From contig CAJSYZ010000002.1 in the NCBI GenBank assembly GCA_910574455.1, positions 2,443,671 to 2,507,670 of the forward strand: 64,000 nucleotides of DNA. The letters run 5' to 3'. Shown piece after piece: positions 1 to 11,825 of the stretch. This DNA is from Trichaptum fuscoviolaceum (Eukaryota > Basidiomycota > Agaricomycetes > Hymenochaetales > Trichaptaceae). Positions within the stretch are counted from its first letter, which is position 1, and each line of letters starts with the position of its first letter. The notes under the pieces were generated by a model. It was not told the origin of the DNA. It worked only from the letters and a program-made list of their open reading frames with translations, and searched no databases. Both the position numbers and the translations under genes were made by a program.

Positions 1-70
1 GGAAACGCGTATTCATAAACGTACTACTTACAAACTTGAATGTAGAGTACTACTATGTAGCCGTGGGAAC

Positions 71-107
71 TTACTATTAGTAGTAGTGCTAATACTACTA
101 GTAGTAC
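71..107. repeat. TAG/CTA trinucleotide near-palindrome
   Basis: A short run of TAG and CTA triplets forms an imperfect palindrome just left of the MED5 start. Related triplets are scattered from about position 20. It looks like a simple repeat; no function is inferred. Confidence 0.5.
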
Positions 108-251
108 ATTGGCGCCTTCAACTTGAAGTTGCTTAGCTTGCAACCACTTCTCCATACCATAATCTAGTTCTTTCATGAATGACAAACCAGTTGACTTGAC
201 CGCTCAGGCTGTTGGTTTTTAAGGGCTCTTAGTCACCAACGTTGAGGAAGA

Positions 252-3200
252 ATGTCGGTTGCAGATGTGACCAGCAGGTGCTTTCAAAACGGCTTGTCGG
301 CGCACAAGGTATGGCGAAATAACTTTGGGGCGTTTTGCAAATCTGACGGGAATGTATTATGTAGTGGTCGAGCATGTGTCGATTGCTGAAAGAGGGGAAT
401 CCTGTTGTCCAATTGAATTTTGAGAGTGACCTGAGTAGTACGTACTCCGTAAAACCCTGCTGTGGACAAATCAATTTATTATAACAACGTCTGCTTCAGA
501 CTCTATTCTGACTTTGATTGCGGGATATCCTGCAGACCGGAACCTGCTTGCATACCTAAGGACTGCGCTTCACGAAGGCCTTCTGACCCTACCGACCTTT
601 CTGACCACCTTCCTTGAGGCAGCCAGATCTCCTCTCCTGCACGACGTTGGAACACTGGACTCAATCTGCAAGTTAATATGCGAGGAGCAACTTGCCACTG
701 GCCTACACCCAAATACTTCGCTGATACCGGTCGATGAACCTACGACAGTTACAGTCAGAAAGGTGCAAGATAGTTTGATGATTTTACGCGTGACATCCGC
801 TCTTCCGCCTTCTCCTTTTCACGATCTACTCTCTTCCGCCTCAAACTTAGTCGCCCTTCTGTTGACCTGCATCAGCGACATGTCACAACTGTCTACCGGG
901 CAGGCACTGGCCTATTACGGTGAAGTGCAAAACGTCATTCATACAGTACGACTAGGAGAAGGAATCAGTGGGATGCTGGAAAATTATGCATTATCCCTCA
1001 GTATGGTTCTTGGTGACGATGCGAAATTGGCTCAAGAGGCGCAGATGATGCAAACACTACAATTATCCCAAGGGAAAGGCGATATTCTTGGCCCGAATTC
1101 ACAGTCAGATATAGTCTCTTGTAGTCTTATATTGAGACATCTGGTATGTGAACTTGATACAATGACAATCCTTGTACTCATTAAGTAGCTTATGAATCGC
1201 ACCAGTTACTGCGGGTCAGGCACCACGGAGATGGCTGTAGCGGTTTTAGTATCCACTTTCCGATGGACTTCTTGGTCGTCGAAGGTGTATTATACGCAAC
1301 TTTTCTTGGCAGCCACCTCCATACTTGCGCAAGTGCGAACATCTCCAAATGCAAGTTTCCTGTGGAGATCCTTCATCATAACTCGAGTTCGTTTTCATCG
1401 TATCGTTTATCAAAAAGGTAGTATTCACTGACGTTTTGTAACGAACAGTTAACAACCTTGCTCCCTCTCTTCGAACGTGTCGTAGGCTCAGAAACCCTGG
1501 CTGATAACGATTGGGTAAGGAATTTGGTCCCTAGCAATCATAGAGCTTAGTTAACATTTGAACTCAGCGAAGTGCCATGGTTTCAGCCATGTCTGCGTTA
1601 GTCAATCGTCCCGACCTACTTGCTCAGTGTGACGAAGCAACACCTCAAAAAGAGTCAGATGAAATTTCGGTCGATTTTGTCGACAGGCAAGAGGACTCCT
1701 TGTAACACTCCTTTTTCAATCTCACGGTCTGCATAGCAGAAGCCCTCGTTTACAGCCTTTCTTCCGCACATTCCTGCAATATTGTGTCCATAGGACAAAT
1801 CTGATCGACAAGAGTGCTGCGATGCAATTGGATAGTAATGCTGGTTCTGCAGTCATCACCCAATTGGGACAGGATGCCCTTGAAAGTGGACAAACTCTCG
1901 ATGTGAGTCGCGTAGTCCTCGGCAGATCTAAACCTAACTCGCCAAAGCAAGGTTTACGTAGATACGAAACTAAGCACTGAACTAAACAACGAAGAACTGT
2001 TGTTGAACTTCGTTCAGCGGGCTGTTGAAGACATCCCAAATCATCCTTTGGTAGTGTCTATAATTTACAAGGTCAGTAGCCGCGCATTATTCAGTATAGA
2101 AAAATGTATTCACATGTGTGCTTTCGTAGCGACTGGTTAATCTTTACCAGCAACATGATGTGGAGGGCCTTGGGAATTTGTGCAGAGCTCTCAATCTCTG
2201 CGAGCCCGCATTGGATATGATCTCTCTTCATATGAAAATGACTGACATCTTAGCTCATGTCCTTGCATTTGTTGATGAGTTTGACTGTGAATCAGTGGGT
2301 GCGTTTTCAAAATTCAGTGTACTCGTGCTATGATTAAGTTGGTCCATTGAAGGTGATCCGCAGACTGCTGTTGGTCATTTGGGGAGTGTCATTCTTTTCT
2401 TACAGTCAACAATAACGAGATATCAAGTAGGCGGATCTCATGGACTAAACGTTCTGTGCACCTGAACTTATCCAGCCTTCAGCTGTCCTCGACACATATC
2501 GCTCTCGGGGATCGTACGTTGAAGACAGATTATCTGTTGACAACGTCTTCGGTGTTTAAGGGACATGAATTGTCAATGGAGGAGAGAGGCGCTGTAAATC
2601 TGTGGAGAAAAGCGCTTTTTGACCAAAGTAGCGAAGGCATCGAAGACAGCATTTTGCGGTATGTATTTCTACCTCTCCTTTCAATAGAAATCTAACTCTT
2701 TCAGCAGTGCGACGAAGCCGAAGACTCTGCTAAAGTTTGCGGCTTCGTTGGTTACCATCACCTCAAACTTATGTGCGGAACGGAAAACTGACATGGCTAC
2801 CCTAAATAATGGAGTTTCGTATTTCACTGGTCCACTGCTTAATTGGACCCTAGTCGGGGTCATAAAGGCTTTGATGCGTGATATTTTTGAGAAAGAGTAC
2901 GTTTCATATTCTGGATCTTAAGATGAAGCTAACATTGATACGCTAATCAAAAGCTTTGAAGCACCTGTTCATCTTGAAGTCCTCCAAACACTCTTGCAAG
3001 CCCCTCAGTGTCCCTTGCCAGTGCTTTGTCTGATAGCACATGGTATTTTGGCGTTAACAGCGGATCCAAAGTTACAAGAATTTGAGAAACGCAATTCCAA
3101 CAGCCCATTCAATTCGAAGAAATTAAGAGGGCTGGCTTTAAAGGCATTGGGCATCTCTGAGGACGGTAAGATTTAGTGTAAAACTTCCATCACCTAGCTG

Positions 3201-3835
3201 TCTTGCTAATCGGAATTACTTGCTTTGAAGATAAATCAGAGTCAGCTGCAAACCCGTTGGCTCTAGGTCCTCAAGCATTGTGGCTCGATCAGCCTCGTAA
3301 TAGTATTCGCGATGCTATCACAGCAGCCCGCACGGGTAAGGCGCCGTCCCTCGATGTGGCACGATGTGTAATGGCTGTAGGTCCGACGAAGGTCATTTCT
3401 GTGCTGTGGGACGAAGTCAGCACAGCGGCTCAGATGGGTAATCTAGAAATTGGCCGGCGCCTCGCAACCTACGTTTTGCTGTGCCCACCAACTGGTCGTG
3501 TGCCCCCTCTCCTGCCGTTATTTTTCGGCACTTTTATGCACACAATTCTCGCCCGTATTGACAAGGACAAGCCCACGGAGCAGACGATCAACATCGAGCT
3601 CCTTGTGGCTATCATTAGTTCTTCTCTAACAGGTATACTACACTTCGAGTGGGCCCTTCGGGCGGGTGAAAGTCAAACTGAGGTACGCCACCCCGTCGGT
3701 CAGCCATCGGTCACAATAGCGAAGCGCCTTGCAGTAGACCTGAAGAGGAGTAAAAGTTCAACAGCAGAGATTGTTTTGCAAAGATTATCGTCCTCGCCGC
3801 CATTCGTGGCGAACTTCCCGATGATGGTGTCTTAG
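252..3835 (+). CDS. MED5: Mediator complex subunit 5 (Med5/Nut1), multi-exon
   Basis: Fungal Mediator tail-associated subunit that links transcription regulators to RNA polymerase II in the nucleus. The start at 252 gives a 19-residue first exon (MSVADVTSRCFQNGLSAHK, 252-308). It is followed by exons at 365-437 and 500-1143, joined through consensus GTATGG, GTACGT and GTATGT donors. Further exons can be followed in pieces around 1189-1400, 1570-1670, 1750-1900, 2450-2660, 2990-3165 and 3230-3835. The protein is all-helical with no catalytic motif, as expected. The block with DDAKLAQEAQMM and KGDILGP, and the end with FVANFPM, resemble basidiomycete Med5. The family is large (about 1000 residues) and this gene has room for that. 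It converges on the zinc transporter, with 216 bp between stops. Family identification is from recognition of conserved stretches; internal exon borders between 1.2 and 3.2 kb are approximate. Confidence 0.75.
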
Positions 3836-4051
3836 ACAGAATTATATAAAATAGTTATGCTGTAATGTACATGTACGGGAGTTTGCTCCTTATTAGTTCG
3901 TTGAGCGCCTTACCCAATAAGTCGCTTGACACATTTTGGACGGTTTAGTGTTGTAAATCTGGCACATATGTACTTTAGACGGTAGCTGGAGGAGGTGCTG
4001 AGTGCCGACAGTCACGTCAGTACCGGTGAAGAATGGTTGAACCGACGAAGA

Positions 4052-5860
4052 TTACTCACGGCAACAGGCATGCTCCGCCGGGTCGCAATCCTGCTGGTTC
4101 GGAGGGCAAGTAATCAAGCAATGAGGGGCAACTGCAGCCTATTCATTCTCACTAAGTAAGGTTTCATCATGAACTGGTTGTGAAACTTACTGCGGTCGAG
4201 TGCTCCGAATGGTGATATTCGGGTTGGATAGTGCTTGAGTGGATGCCGCGGTCATGAAGAGCCTTCCGGATGTCAGACGCAACTTGCATAAAGTCATGCT
4301 TCCTCGAGGCAAGGACATGAACTGATGCGACCACCTTCGACTCTGAGAGCTGCCAAATATGAAGTTCATGGACACCTCTCACGCCATCCACATTGCGGAT
4401 AGCTTCATCCACTTCCTGTAGGGATATATCGGAAGGAACACCTTGAAGAAGGATGAACGAAGCGCTCTTCACTATAAGCGAAGGTGAGTAAGATAGTCAA
4501 AAAGGTAACTTATAACGTACCAAGCGGTAAGGCGGACGAGAAAATGATACACGTGATAACAAGGGAGATGATGGGATCGAAGTAGTATTTCCAGCTGAGG
4601 TCGGAAAGCCAGATAATTAAACCAGTGGCAATCACACCGACGTTACCCAGTGCGTCACCCATGACGTGGAGCACCAAAGCCCGCATGTTCATGTTGCCGT
4701 GGGAGTGGCCCCCTGTTTTCTTCAGAGGAGGAGTTTCTGTGTCATTCAATTCCGTCGAGTGATGCTCATGGGAGTCATGGGAAGAGGAACGGCTAGGCTT
4801 CGAGCCGTTAAGCAAAGGTGTCTGCTCAGTAGCCGCAGTTGCAGCGTGTTCTTCGTTGATACCGCTGATGTCGGAAAAGAAAGACTGAGAGCGTTCATGC
4901 TTCATGGAAGATGGACCAACGCCCCTGTTGAGTGACGGCGAACGCGCTGCTTGCATTTCCTGCGCAGTCTGAACAACACGGGCTCGAGTGGCAACAGGGT
5001 GACCATACAAAGAGTCAGAGCGTTCTCTGTTCCTTCCTCTTTGTGGCTCAATTTCCGTAGGTGTGATACTTCCGGTCGAAGCCGCAGTAGACGACCTCTC
5101 TCCGTCGCCATGCGAATGAGACTCTGACTTGGACTCATGGCCATGATCATGAGGGTGGCTGTGTTCTGACGCGAGAGACACATGGGTGAGTTAAGTGAGG
5201 CTCTGAAATGTCAGATTGAACCTACCGTGGAAAAGGAAAAGGCCAACGAAGTTAGACGCCAAACCTAATGAACCAACGATGACCACAAGTTTTGGATTTG
5301 AAATCTCTGTTCATTGATTATGAGTGGGTGCGCTATTTGAGAATCGCATAGTGCACGTACCTGGAGTGCTGAAGAAACGCTCAATGGCTTCCATGAAGAT
5401 CGAAAAGCAAAGCGCGAGCAGGAAGACACCATTCACCAACGCCGCCAAAATCTCTGCACGATGCCATCCGTAAGAATACTTCGTATCCGCTTCCGGAGCC
5501 TTCCGTTTGCCCTCATTTGTGAGCTACTCGAAGGGCTATCAGTAAGAATGTCCGGGGAGAAAAGATGACCCAGACCTTTATCGCGTACAAGGCCACAATC
5601 AAGCTCAGGATATCGCTGTTGCCGATGTCTTTAAGAAAAAACGAGAGCTCAAATGGGAAGAATGGCTCACTTCAACATGTGGAAACTGTCAGCTACGAGC
5701 GCGAGCGAACCCACAGCATAACCTTTGAGACCGACGCGTTAGATGATGATGACATAGCTGCGCAATTTCCATGTTGCTCACCGGCAATGAGCTCAACAAG
5801 GAAGAAAATGACATCTATGAACAGAAGGAGGGTGATTCTTGCAGAGCGAGATATCGCCAT
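4052..5860 (-). CDS. ZRC1: Cation diffusion facilitator, ZRC1/COT1-type vacuolar zinc transporter
   Basis: CDF-family metal/H+ antiporter that probably loads Zn2+ (or Co2+) into the vacuole. The first exon (5860 leftwards) begins MAISRSARITLLLF, the first membrane helix. The next holds the helix II metal site ADSFHML(N)D. A central loop is very rich in His (HSHPHDHGHESKSESHSHGD and a later HSHGN), the usual cytosolic zinc sensor. The second metal site is HVMGDALGNVG, followed by a cytosolic domain ending in HIWQLSESKVVASVHV. A short last exon (4052-4138) adds a tail with HCLITCPPNQQDC and ACC before the stop; reading through its intron instead would give an early stop at 4167. At least six exons. 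Family assignment is secure; zinc as substrate is inferred from the His-rich loop and ZRC1 likeness. Confidence 0.88.
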
Positions 5861-8800
5861 GGTTGTGCGCTGCCACTGACGGCGCTGAACGACTATGAAC
5901 AGTAGAGGCGGCTGGTAGGGAGAAAGAAAGAAGGATGTGTGGTGCGTGCCGGGGTCGAAGGGACGGAGGAAGATATTTTGGTCATTTCGGCCTTAAGTAA
6001 TGAATTCGTGACCTTGCGTCAGAGGCCCCGAATTTCGCATATTGCCCATATTAGGTTATATTTTACCCGAAATAATAATGATCACCTTTCCTTTTTGTAT
6101 GTAGAAAAACAAGATGTTTCCGAAGCAACTACTGTACAACATAAATGCCAGGTCCATCATGATCGTCTGTCCATCTAGTACTCTCTTTCATCCAGTGTTT
6201 TTCTACAGTTCCTGTATATAAAAGATCCCCCTTGTATTTTCTCACTTCAAACCCGGCCTTAAGCTCTCCCGAGCGCATACTATTGACAGGTGCAATTGAA
6301 GTCGCTTCGGTTAGATTCAAGTTGGGCGGCCGCGACTCGGATGAGTAAGTTTCTCGTAACTCGCCTCAAATGCCTGGTGCTCCACTGGCATGTATCGACT
6401 CGGACACACAAAGAGCGGATTACTATGTATATGGACTTATTTCGAAGTACATATTGCAAGTGTCTAAATGTTCTCTCGAGCTATAGGTTTTCCCAGTTTT
6501 CGCCAACTTTTGTGGGCTAGATGAGATCAACAAGAAACTTTTTTAGTACGCGCTCCATGATTCGGTAGTGTAGTATGAGATGATATTCGTTTTTAAATGA
6601 CATTCCACTCGAGCGGTCCCGAATAACTATCCAGCGACCAGTCAACCTTTGACTTCGCACACGATGATCAGGAATTTCATGGAAGAAGACTGCAGTCTGA
6701 GTTGTTGAACCTAAAATAATGGTCACCTACTTGAATGATAAGTGGATGTCTTGAAAGATAAGGTTGCCCTTTAGGTGAACTTGAAGCCGAGGAGCCACTC
6801 GTCCTTGACTGCCAGATCTCGACGAATTGGGAGCCGACCGAAAGTTTTACAATATGCACTGTCATTGGCAATCGTGAAAGCGCTTGAGAGCGAATAAGAT
6901 CTATAGCCTACAAGATTCAAGTTGAACATCGTGACGTTGCTGATGGGTGGACGAAGAGGTTGCACATCATCGATGAGCAATTGGAAGTGTAGGAGATGGT
7001 CGTCACCGATATCAATGTGTAGAGATAATATACCAACGGAGCTCACCTAGTAGGCAGATCAGGACAAATCTAGATGTCAGATACAGTTATCCTTCTCTCA
7101 CAGTAGTACGAGATTGGAGTAAATTTCAGACCATTGAAAGGGACGGGGTGGTTCCAAACCGAACTCAGGCTCTCCACAGTTCGTAATGTTGCTTGGAGCT
7201 CGCCGAGATGCATTGTATGACCAAATCGAAGATGAGCCTGCAACCACTATTATTCCTCCACGTACATGCGACTCGAGTCGAGTGTTTAACCTCATTTTTC
7301 TTGCTGATTTGAGCGACGACAAATCCGCCTTCGGATCACAATGAACACATTAGCGTGTCATTATGAAACCGCCAACTTCTGGCTGGTTCCTTGCCACAGG
7401 ACTCCAGCTAAAAAAAAATTGAGTCTTCACTGACTGCAACTCGCTTTCCAGGTTTGAAGAGTGTGCGAACACTTACTTGCAAGTCTTGCTTTCGAAGTCA
7501 GATACACCAGATTGCAAAGTTTGACCTCCTCAGCGTCCATACAATCCAATTGGCGGTCCTGGAAGGATCAAATCTCTGGGAGCACTCTTTTTTTGTCTAT
7601 AGCTTGAGACTATCATGACCTAGTATTAGGTATCCTGGGCCTTTGCCGTCACAAGAGGATACAAGGCTCTTCGATCAGCTGATGGAATAAGCCCAGGCCC
7701 AGCCTAAGGCCGTCTACAGCACTGTTCGTCCGAGTGGTAGGTAGAGGCTGACCGTCGACTCGATGCGCCAATGTACCTGGTCCAGTTTAATATGACATAG
7801 TAGTAAGCTGGACTAGGGCTGACCAGGGGGAGAGGAGTTGACTAGGGTGATAGTAGGTTCGCCCCGTAAGTCAAGACCCCGAGATATCTCCCTCACCCTT
7901 TCCTGCACTGGCAGCCACAGCTAACGAGAAAGGATCACGATGACCTAACCCCTAAATAAAGAAGAACTGTCCGCCGCTGAAACGAAGGGACCGCGAGGGG
8001 GGAAGGGGGAACGAGAAAAGAGCAGAACTCCTCTGTTCCATACCCGCAAAGTCTCCTTCGTCGCGATCCATCGATATTAGGAACTATGCTCTTGTATCGC
8101 ACCCCGCCGAGTTCGTGCTGACAAGGAATCAGCAATATCATGTATCGCGTCGAAACACACCTCGACCCAGCGTATCGGCCGTGATACTGCTAGGCCTAAT
8201 TGTGCCCGCCGCATAACTGTAAGAGAGAACCACCTCCGAGTCCCCTCCCAGACAAGGTTACAGTCGGACGCCGCCTGGGATAAAGAGACATGCCCTAGAG
8301 AACGGGTAGGGTGTCTCGTGGTGGTAGGATCTGACGGGGACGGGAGGCTACGCCCCGCCTCTTATGCACTCTGGATTCCAATGCAGGCGGCTGGCAAGTA
8401 GCTGACGTGGCTAGTATACCTGAGACTGGTCCGCAACGCAATAGGGCTTGACCGAGACGTCCACTGGTTTCAGAATCTTTTCGTTCTGTTGATATCAATG
8501 TTCTGGCAGTACAACTCAGCTAAAGCTCATCAAGATGTGAGAACAGGATACACAGCTCCAGATGTTGCACATTTGGGTAGTGATTAGATTCTTCAAACTA
8601 AGCTGTCGTTGCGTGTGCTGCTTTCCTTCTTCATCTTTTGAACGCGAAGAGAGAAGCGACACAGATTCATTTCTTGTGCGGGCTATCGGAGAGACCACAT
8701 CAGAGAGCATTGACGAGTTACGAAAGTATGCCTTCAACCAAGTGTTCATCGAACGCACGTCTGCCAGTGAATCATATTTGTCCTTGTTTTCAAGTTCTCT

Positions 8801-8935
8801 CAGGCTGATGCCATTTCCGGCTTGGAATTTTCAAAGTTACTCATTCAGTTCGTACCGCGGTCCTCAACGCCAAAAACTACGTAGCTTCTGCGCTGCTGCT
8901 TGCTCTCTCTTCTATCTAGACATATCCTAAAAGCC
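5861..8935. other. Gene-poor interval with unassembled coding-like fragments
   Basis: Between the divergent starts of the zinc transporter and eIF3h I cannot assemble a convincing gene. On the minus strand, fragments at about 7535-7098 (a start MDAEEVKLCNLVYLTSKARLA, then a stretch with ITNCGEPEFGLEPPRPFQW) and 7046-6540 look weakly coding. Stops interrupt every join I tried, so this may be a degraded or very intron-rich hypothetical gene. A TATATAAAAG box at 6215-6224 (+) lies in front of a pyrimidine-rich tract but leads to no recognisable ORF. From 7.6 to 8.9 kb I see only short spurious frames. The 5' flank of eIF3h is pyrimidine-rich just before its start. Confidence 0.4.
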
Positions 8936-10288
8936 ATGGCAACTTCAATGGCAGCCACATTGGCTGCGGCAATGCCGACCGCCCAAGCTGCGCCGACGCC
9001 TGCGGCTCCGACATACGAAGCAATCCCGCCGTCTATGTCCAAGGTCATTGACATCGAAGCCGAGATCCCTATCACTAATGTGCAATTAGATGGCCTGGTG
9101 CGTAAAGCTCGTCGTATTTGTGCTTTCTTTTGCTGAGTACTAAACTACTTGCTTCGCGCTAGGTGGTCACCAAAATCGTGAAGCACAGCTCGGAAGCGCA
9201 CCCTCACCACGTCCTCGGCCTTCTCATCGGTATCGACCTAGATGGCACCCTCGAGGTATCCAACTCATTCCCAATACCCACGAATGCGAATGACGAAGAG
9301 GATAAATCAACAAAGTCGCTCGCGCGGTACCAGACGTCCATGTTACGATCCTTAAAAGAGGTCCAGGCAGACGACTCGATCATCGGGTTCTACCAGTCGA
9401 ATACATTGGGCGCGTTCTTCAAGCAGAATTTGCTGGAACTGCAGGCTGTACATCAGGAGAAGCTTAGACACGGAGGCATCGTCATTGTGCATGGTGAGCA
9501 GATTTACTTTACTCCGTTCATTTCCACTTGAATTAATGACATTATACGTATATGATTGATTTTAAGACGTCGCACAAGCTACACGTGGGAACGCAGCATT
9601 CCGTGCGTTTAGGCTCACAAAAAGCTTCTTGCATGCCTATAAGGCGAACAAGTTCAACACCCAGGGGTATGCCGTTGCTGTCGTTCAACTTTCATGCCTG
9701 TATCCTGACTTGCTTCGAATTCATGAAACTTTTAGCCTCATTAGCCACAGGTTGACCTTCTCGAACATCCTCGAGGAGATCCCTCTGCGGATACGCACGA
9801 ATCCCCTTCTCGGCGCCTTCCTCACCACGCTGACCACTCCTGGATCCACGCCATCCCCATCTCTCAACCCGGCATCCTCCTCTACCGCCGCACTCCCTCC
9901 CACATTCTCCACTCTCGACCTCGGCAGCGCGTCGATCTCGAAGAATCTCACGCAGGTTCTCGAGTCGCTCGACGACTACAAGACCGAGGAGGGCAACCTA
10001 GCGTACCTGCAGCGGCAAATCGCGCGCGAGAAGGCCCGCGCGGAGTCGCACATTCAAAAACGGCGCGAGGAGAATGCCTTGCGTGTCAGCCAGGGCTTAC
10101 CGCCCTTGCCAGAAGACGATATTTCTCGACTCTTCAGAATCCCGCCCGAGCCGTCACGGCTCGAGAGTACTCTGCTATTGGGCCAAATCGATGCTTACTC
10201 CAAGAGCTTGGCGGAGGGCGCGAGCGTCGGACTTGTAAAAATGTACGCCGCGAATGCAGGGTCTAGTGTACAGAATGTACAGAACTAG
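8936..10288 (+). CDS. eIF3h: Eukaryotic translation initiation factor 3 subunit H
   Basis: Non-catalytic MPN-domain subunit of the eIF3 complex, acting in 43S pre-initiation complex assembly in the cytosol. Four exons join cleanly: 8936-9097, 9163-9493, 9567-9666 and 9736-10288, giving 381 residues, close to the family size. After an Ala/Pro-rich start of about 40 residues comes the MPN fold (VVTKIVKHSSEAHPHHVLGL, GLLIGIDLDGTLEVSNSFP), then GFYQSNTLGAF, FRAFRLTKSF, and the C-terminal half with LISHRLTFSNILEEIPLRIR. The metalloprotease JAMM residues are not complete, consistent with a structural MPN- subunit. The C-terminal stretch EGNLAYLQRQIAREKARAES is a coiled coil typical of eIF3h. Ends about 500 bp from the convergent DPBB gene. 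Confidence 0.93.
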
Positions 10289-10805
10289 TCTCTGTGTATG
10301 TATGTAGTCTTGCTTGCCTTTGAATTAAGATCAGGTCTTTATATGTGGTAGGAAGGGCACCCTCTCACGCGAACCAGGTACATTTTCACGCTTTCTTCTA
10401 TTTCTAATTTATTTATCATGTACAAGAATATTCGCAACATGTACTGTAGGTGCGGTTTAGAGGACGTCATGCGCTCTCTGTATGTCGTGCATATGGAGAC
10501 CCAGCATATACATGCGTAACAAACAATTTCTACAATGAGCTAGAGACAACCAGTGACAGATGAAACAAAAGGTGGAAAAGAAGATTCTCTAGCTCTCGCG
10601 TCTTATGCGCGAAAGGACGCATCGCAGACGCGCCAGACTAAGGGGCTTTGTTAATAGAAAAAGGATAAGTAAAGTGCCAGGTATGCGTAATGTAGGCGTC
10701 GTGGCAAGGGATGTCGAGCGAACTTCAAGTTGAGGGACGATAGGAAAGCATGGAGAACGTTAAGTCGGAGTGAAGAAGTCGCTAGACAAAACGAGTTTGA
10801 GACGT
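10289..10805. other. Convergent 3' intergenic region
   Basis: Lies between the stops of eIF3h (+) and the DPBB gene (-). It holds 3' untranslated sequence for both; no coding or repeat structure seen. Confidence 0.6.
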
Positions 10806-11825
10806 CTAATTATCCCAAACCCAAGTGACGCCGGAGAGACGTCCAATGGACTCGTCCGCGAGCTCATCAAATGCGGCAGGCGAGAAATCAAGGTCGGTCA
10901 GAGCACATCCTGTGCAACGGTCAGTGATCTGAACAGTCACCGACTTGCCCTGATCTGAAATAGCATCAAGAAATATCAAAATCTGATGCATTGCACGAGA
11001 TCAAGCCATTGCTTACAGGTGGCAGTTACGCTTTTGCCGCAAATTGGGTTGCTGTTCGGGTTCACACCGTTGTATCCACTACAATAATGGCATTAGCACA
11101 CACAATGAAAATAGTTGAAACAAGACGTACGGGAAAACATCGAAGAGCAGGTGGGAAACCGCAGCAATCTTGTCGTTGCCGCTGTTTGTAATGCCACAAG
11201 CACCGAGGCCAATGGCATAGAATGTACCTAGAGTTCTTGTGAGACTGGGAATGAAAAGACATGTAGTGTAGCGAAACATACCTTGTCCGGTCTGAGTACC
11301 AACGAGGAAAGATGGCAGGCTGCCACTTGATGAAGATGCGGAGGATGTGGTAGATGGTGCCTTGGATGTAGTGACCTTGGACGTCGTGGGTTCGGGCGTC
11401 GGTGTCTCCTTGGAACTAGTGACCTTGGAGGACGTCGGTGTCTCCTTGGCGGCTTCTGTTGTAGTCTTGGCCTCGGTCGTCTCGACCTTGGAAGATGTAG
11501 TGGGTGCCGCCTCTACGGCCGCCGGAACAGCGGTGGTTGTCGGCGCAACGGAAACAGAAGAAGAACTGGCGGCAGCGGGGGTCGACGAGGCAGCAGCACT
11601 GCTCGACTTGACACGGCAGCGAGAACCGTCCGACCTGCGTCTCAGCTTCTTCGGGCTAACGACCTGGGCCTCCACTGGGGCAGCGACAGGTGCGGGTTCC
11701 GGCGCAGCCTTGCGCGCAGCGAGAGCATGGTGGTTGTGGAGGCTGCGTCCGACGTGAGGGGTCGTAAGACTGGAGACAGAGAGGGCGAGGGCGAAGAGAA
11801 CGAGTAGCTTGGAAAGAGCGGACAT
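10806..11825 (-). CDS. Secreted expansin-like protein with C-terminal RlpA-like DPBB domain
   Basis: Small secreted protein with a double-psi beta-barrel (barwin/expansin-like) domain; such fungal proteins act at the cell wall, but their biochemical role is mostly unproven. The start gives a clear signal peptide (LLVLFALALSVSS). A basic patch (KKLRRR) and a low-complexity Ser/Thr/Ala/Pro linker of about 110 residues follow. The DPBB domain comes last: GTFYAIGLGACGITN, then the exon with PNSNPICGKSVTAT, and the end ITDRCTGC...DLDFSPAAF. Three introns; one interrupts a Tyr codon after SVTAT, at exactly the position and phase found in its divergent neighbour at 13247. The invariant Cys pairs and the Asp of ITDRC are present. 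The 5' UTR probably carries an intron. Function beyond domain class is not claimed. Confidence 0.85.

Noticed and set aside
7600..8500. Possible LTR or retrotransposon remnant
   Set aside because: I looked for long direct repeats, TG...CA ends and reverse-transcriptase motifs and found none.
11347..11757. 136-codon plus frame (Val-rich) inside DPBB gene 1
   Set aside because: It is antisense to the Ser/Thr linker, with no independent support.
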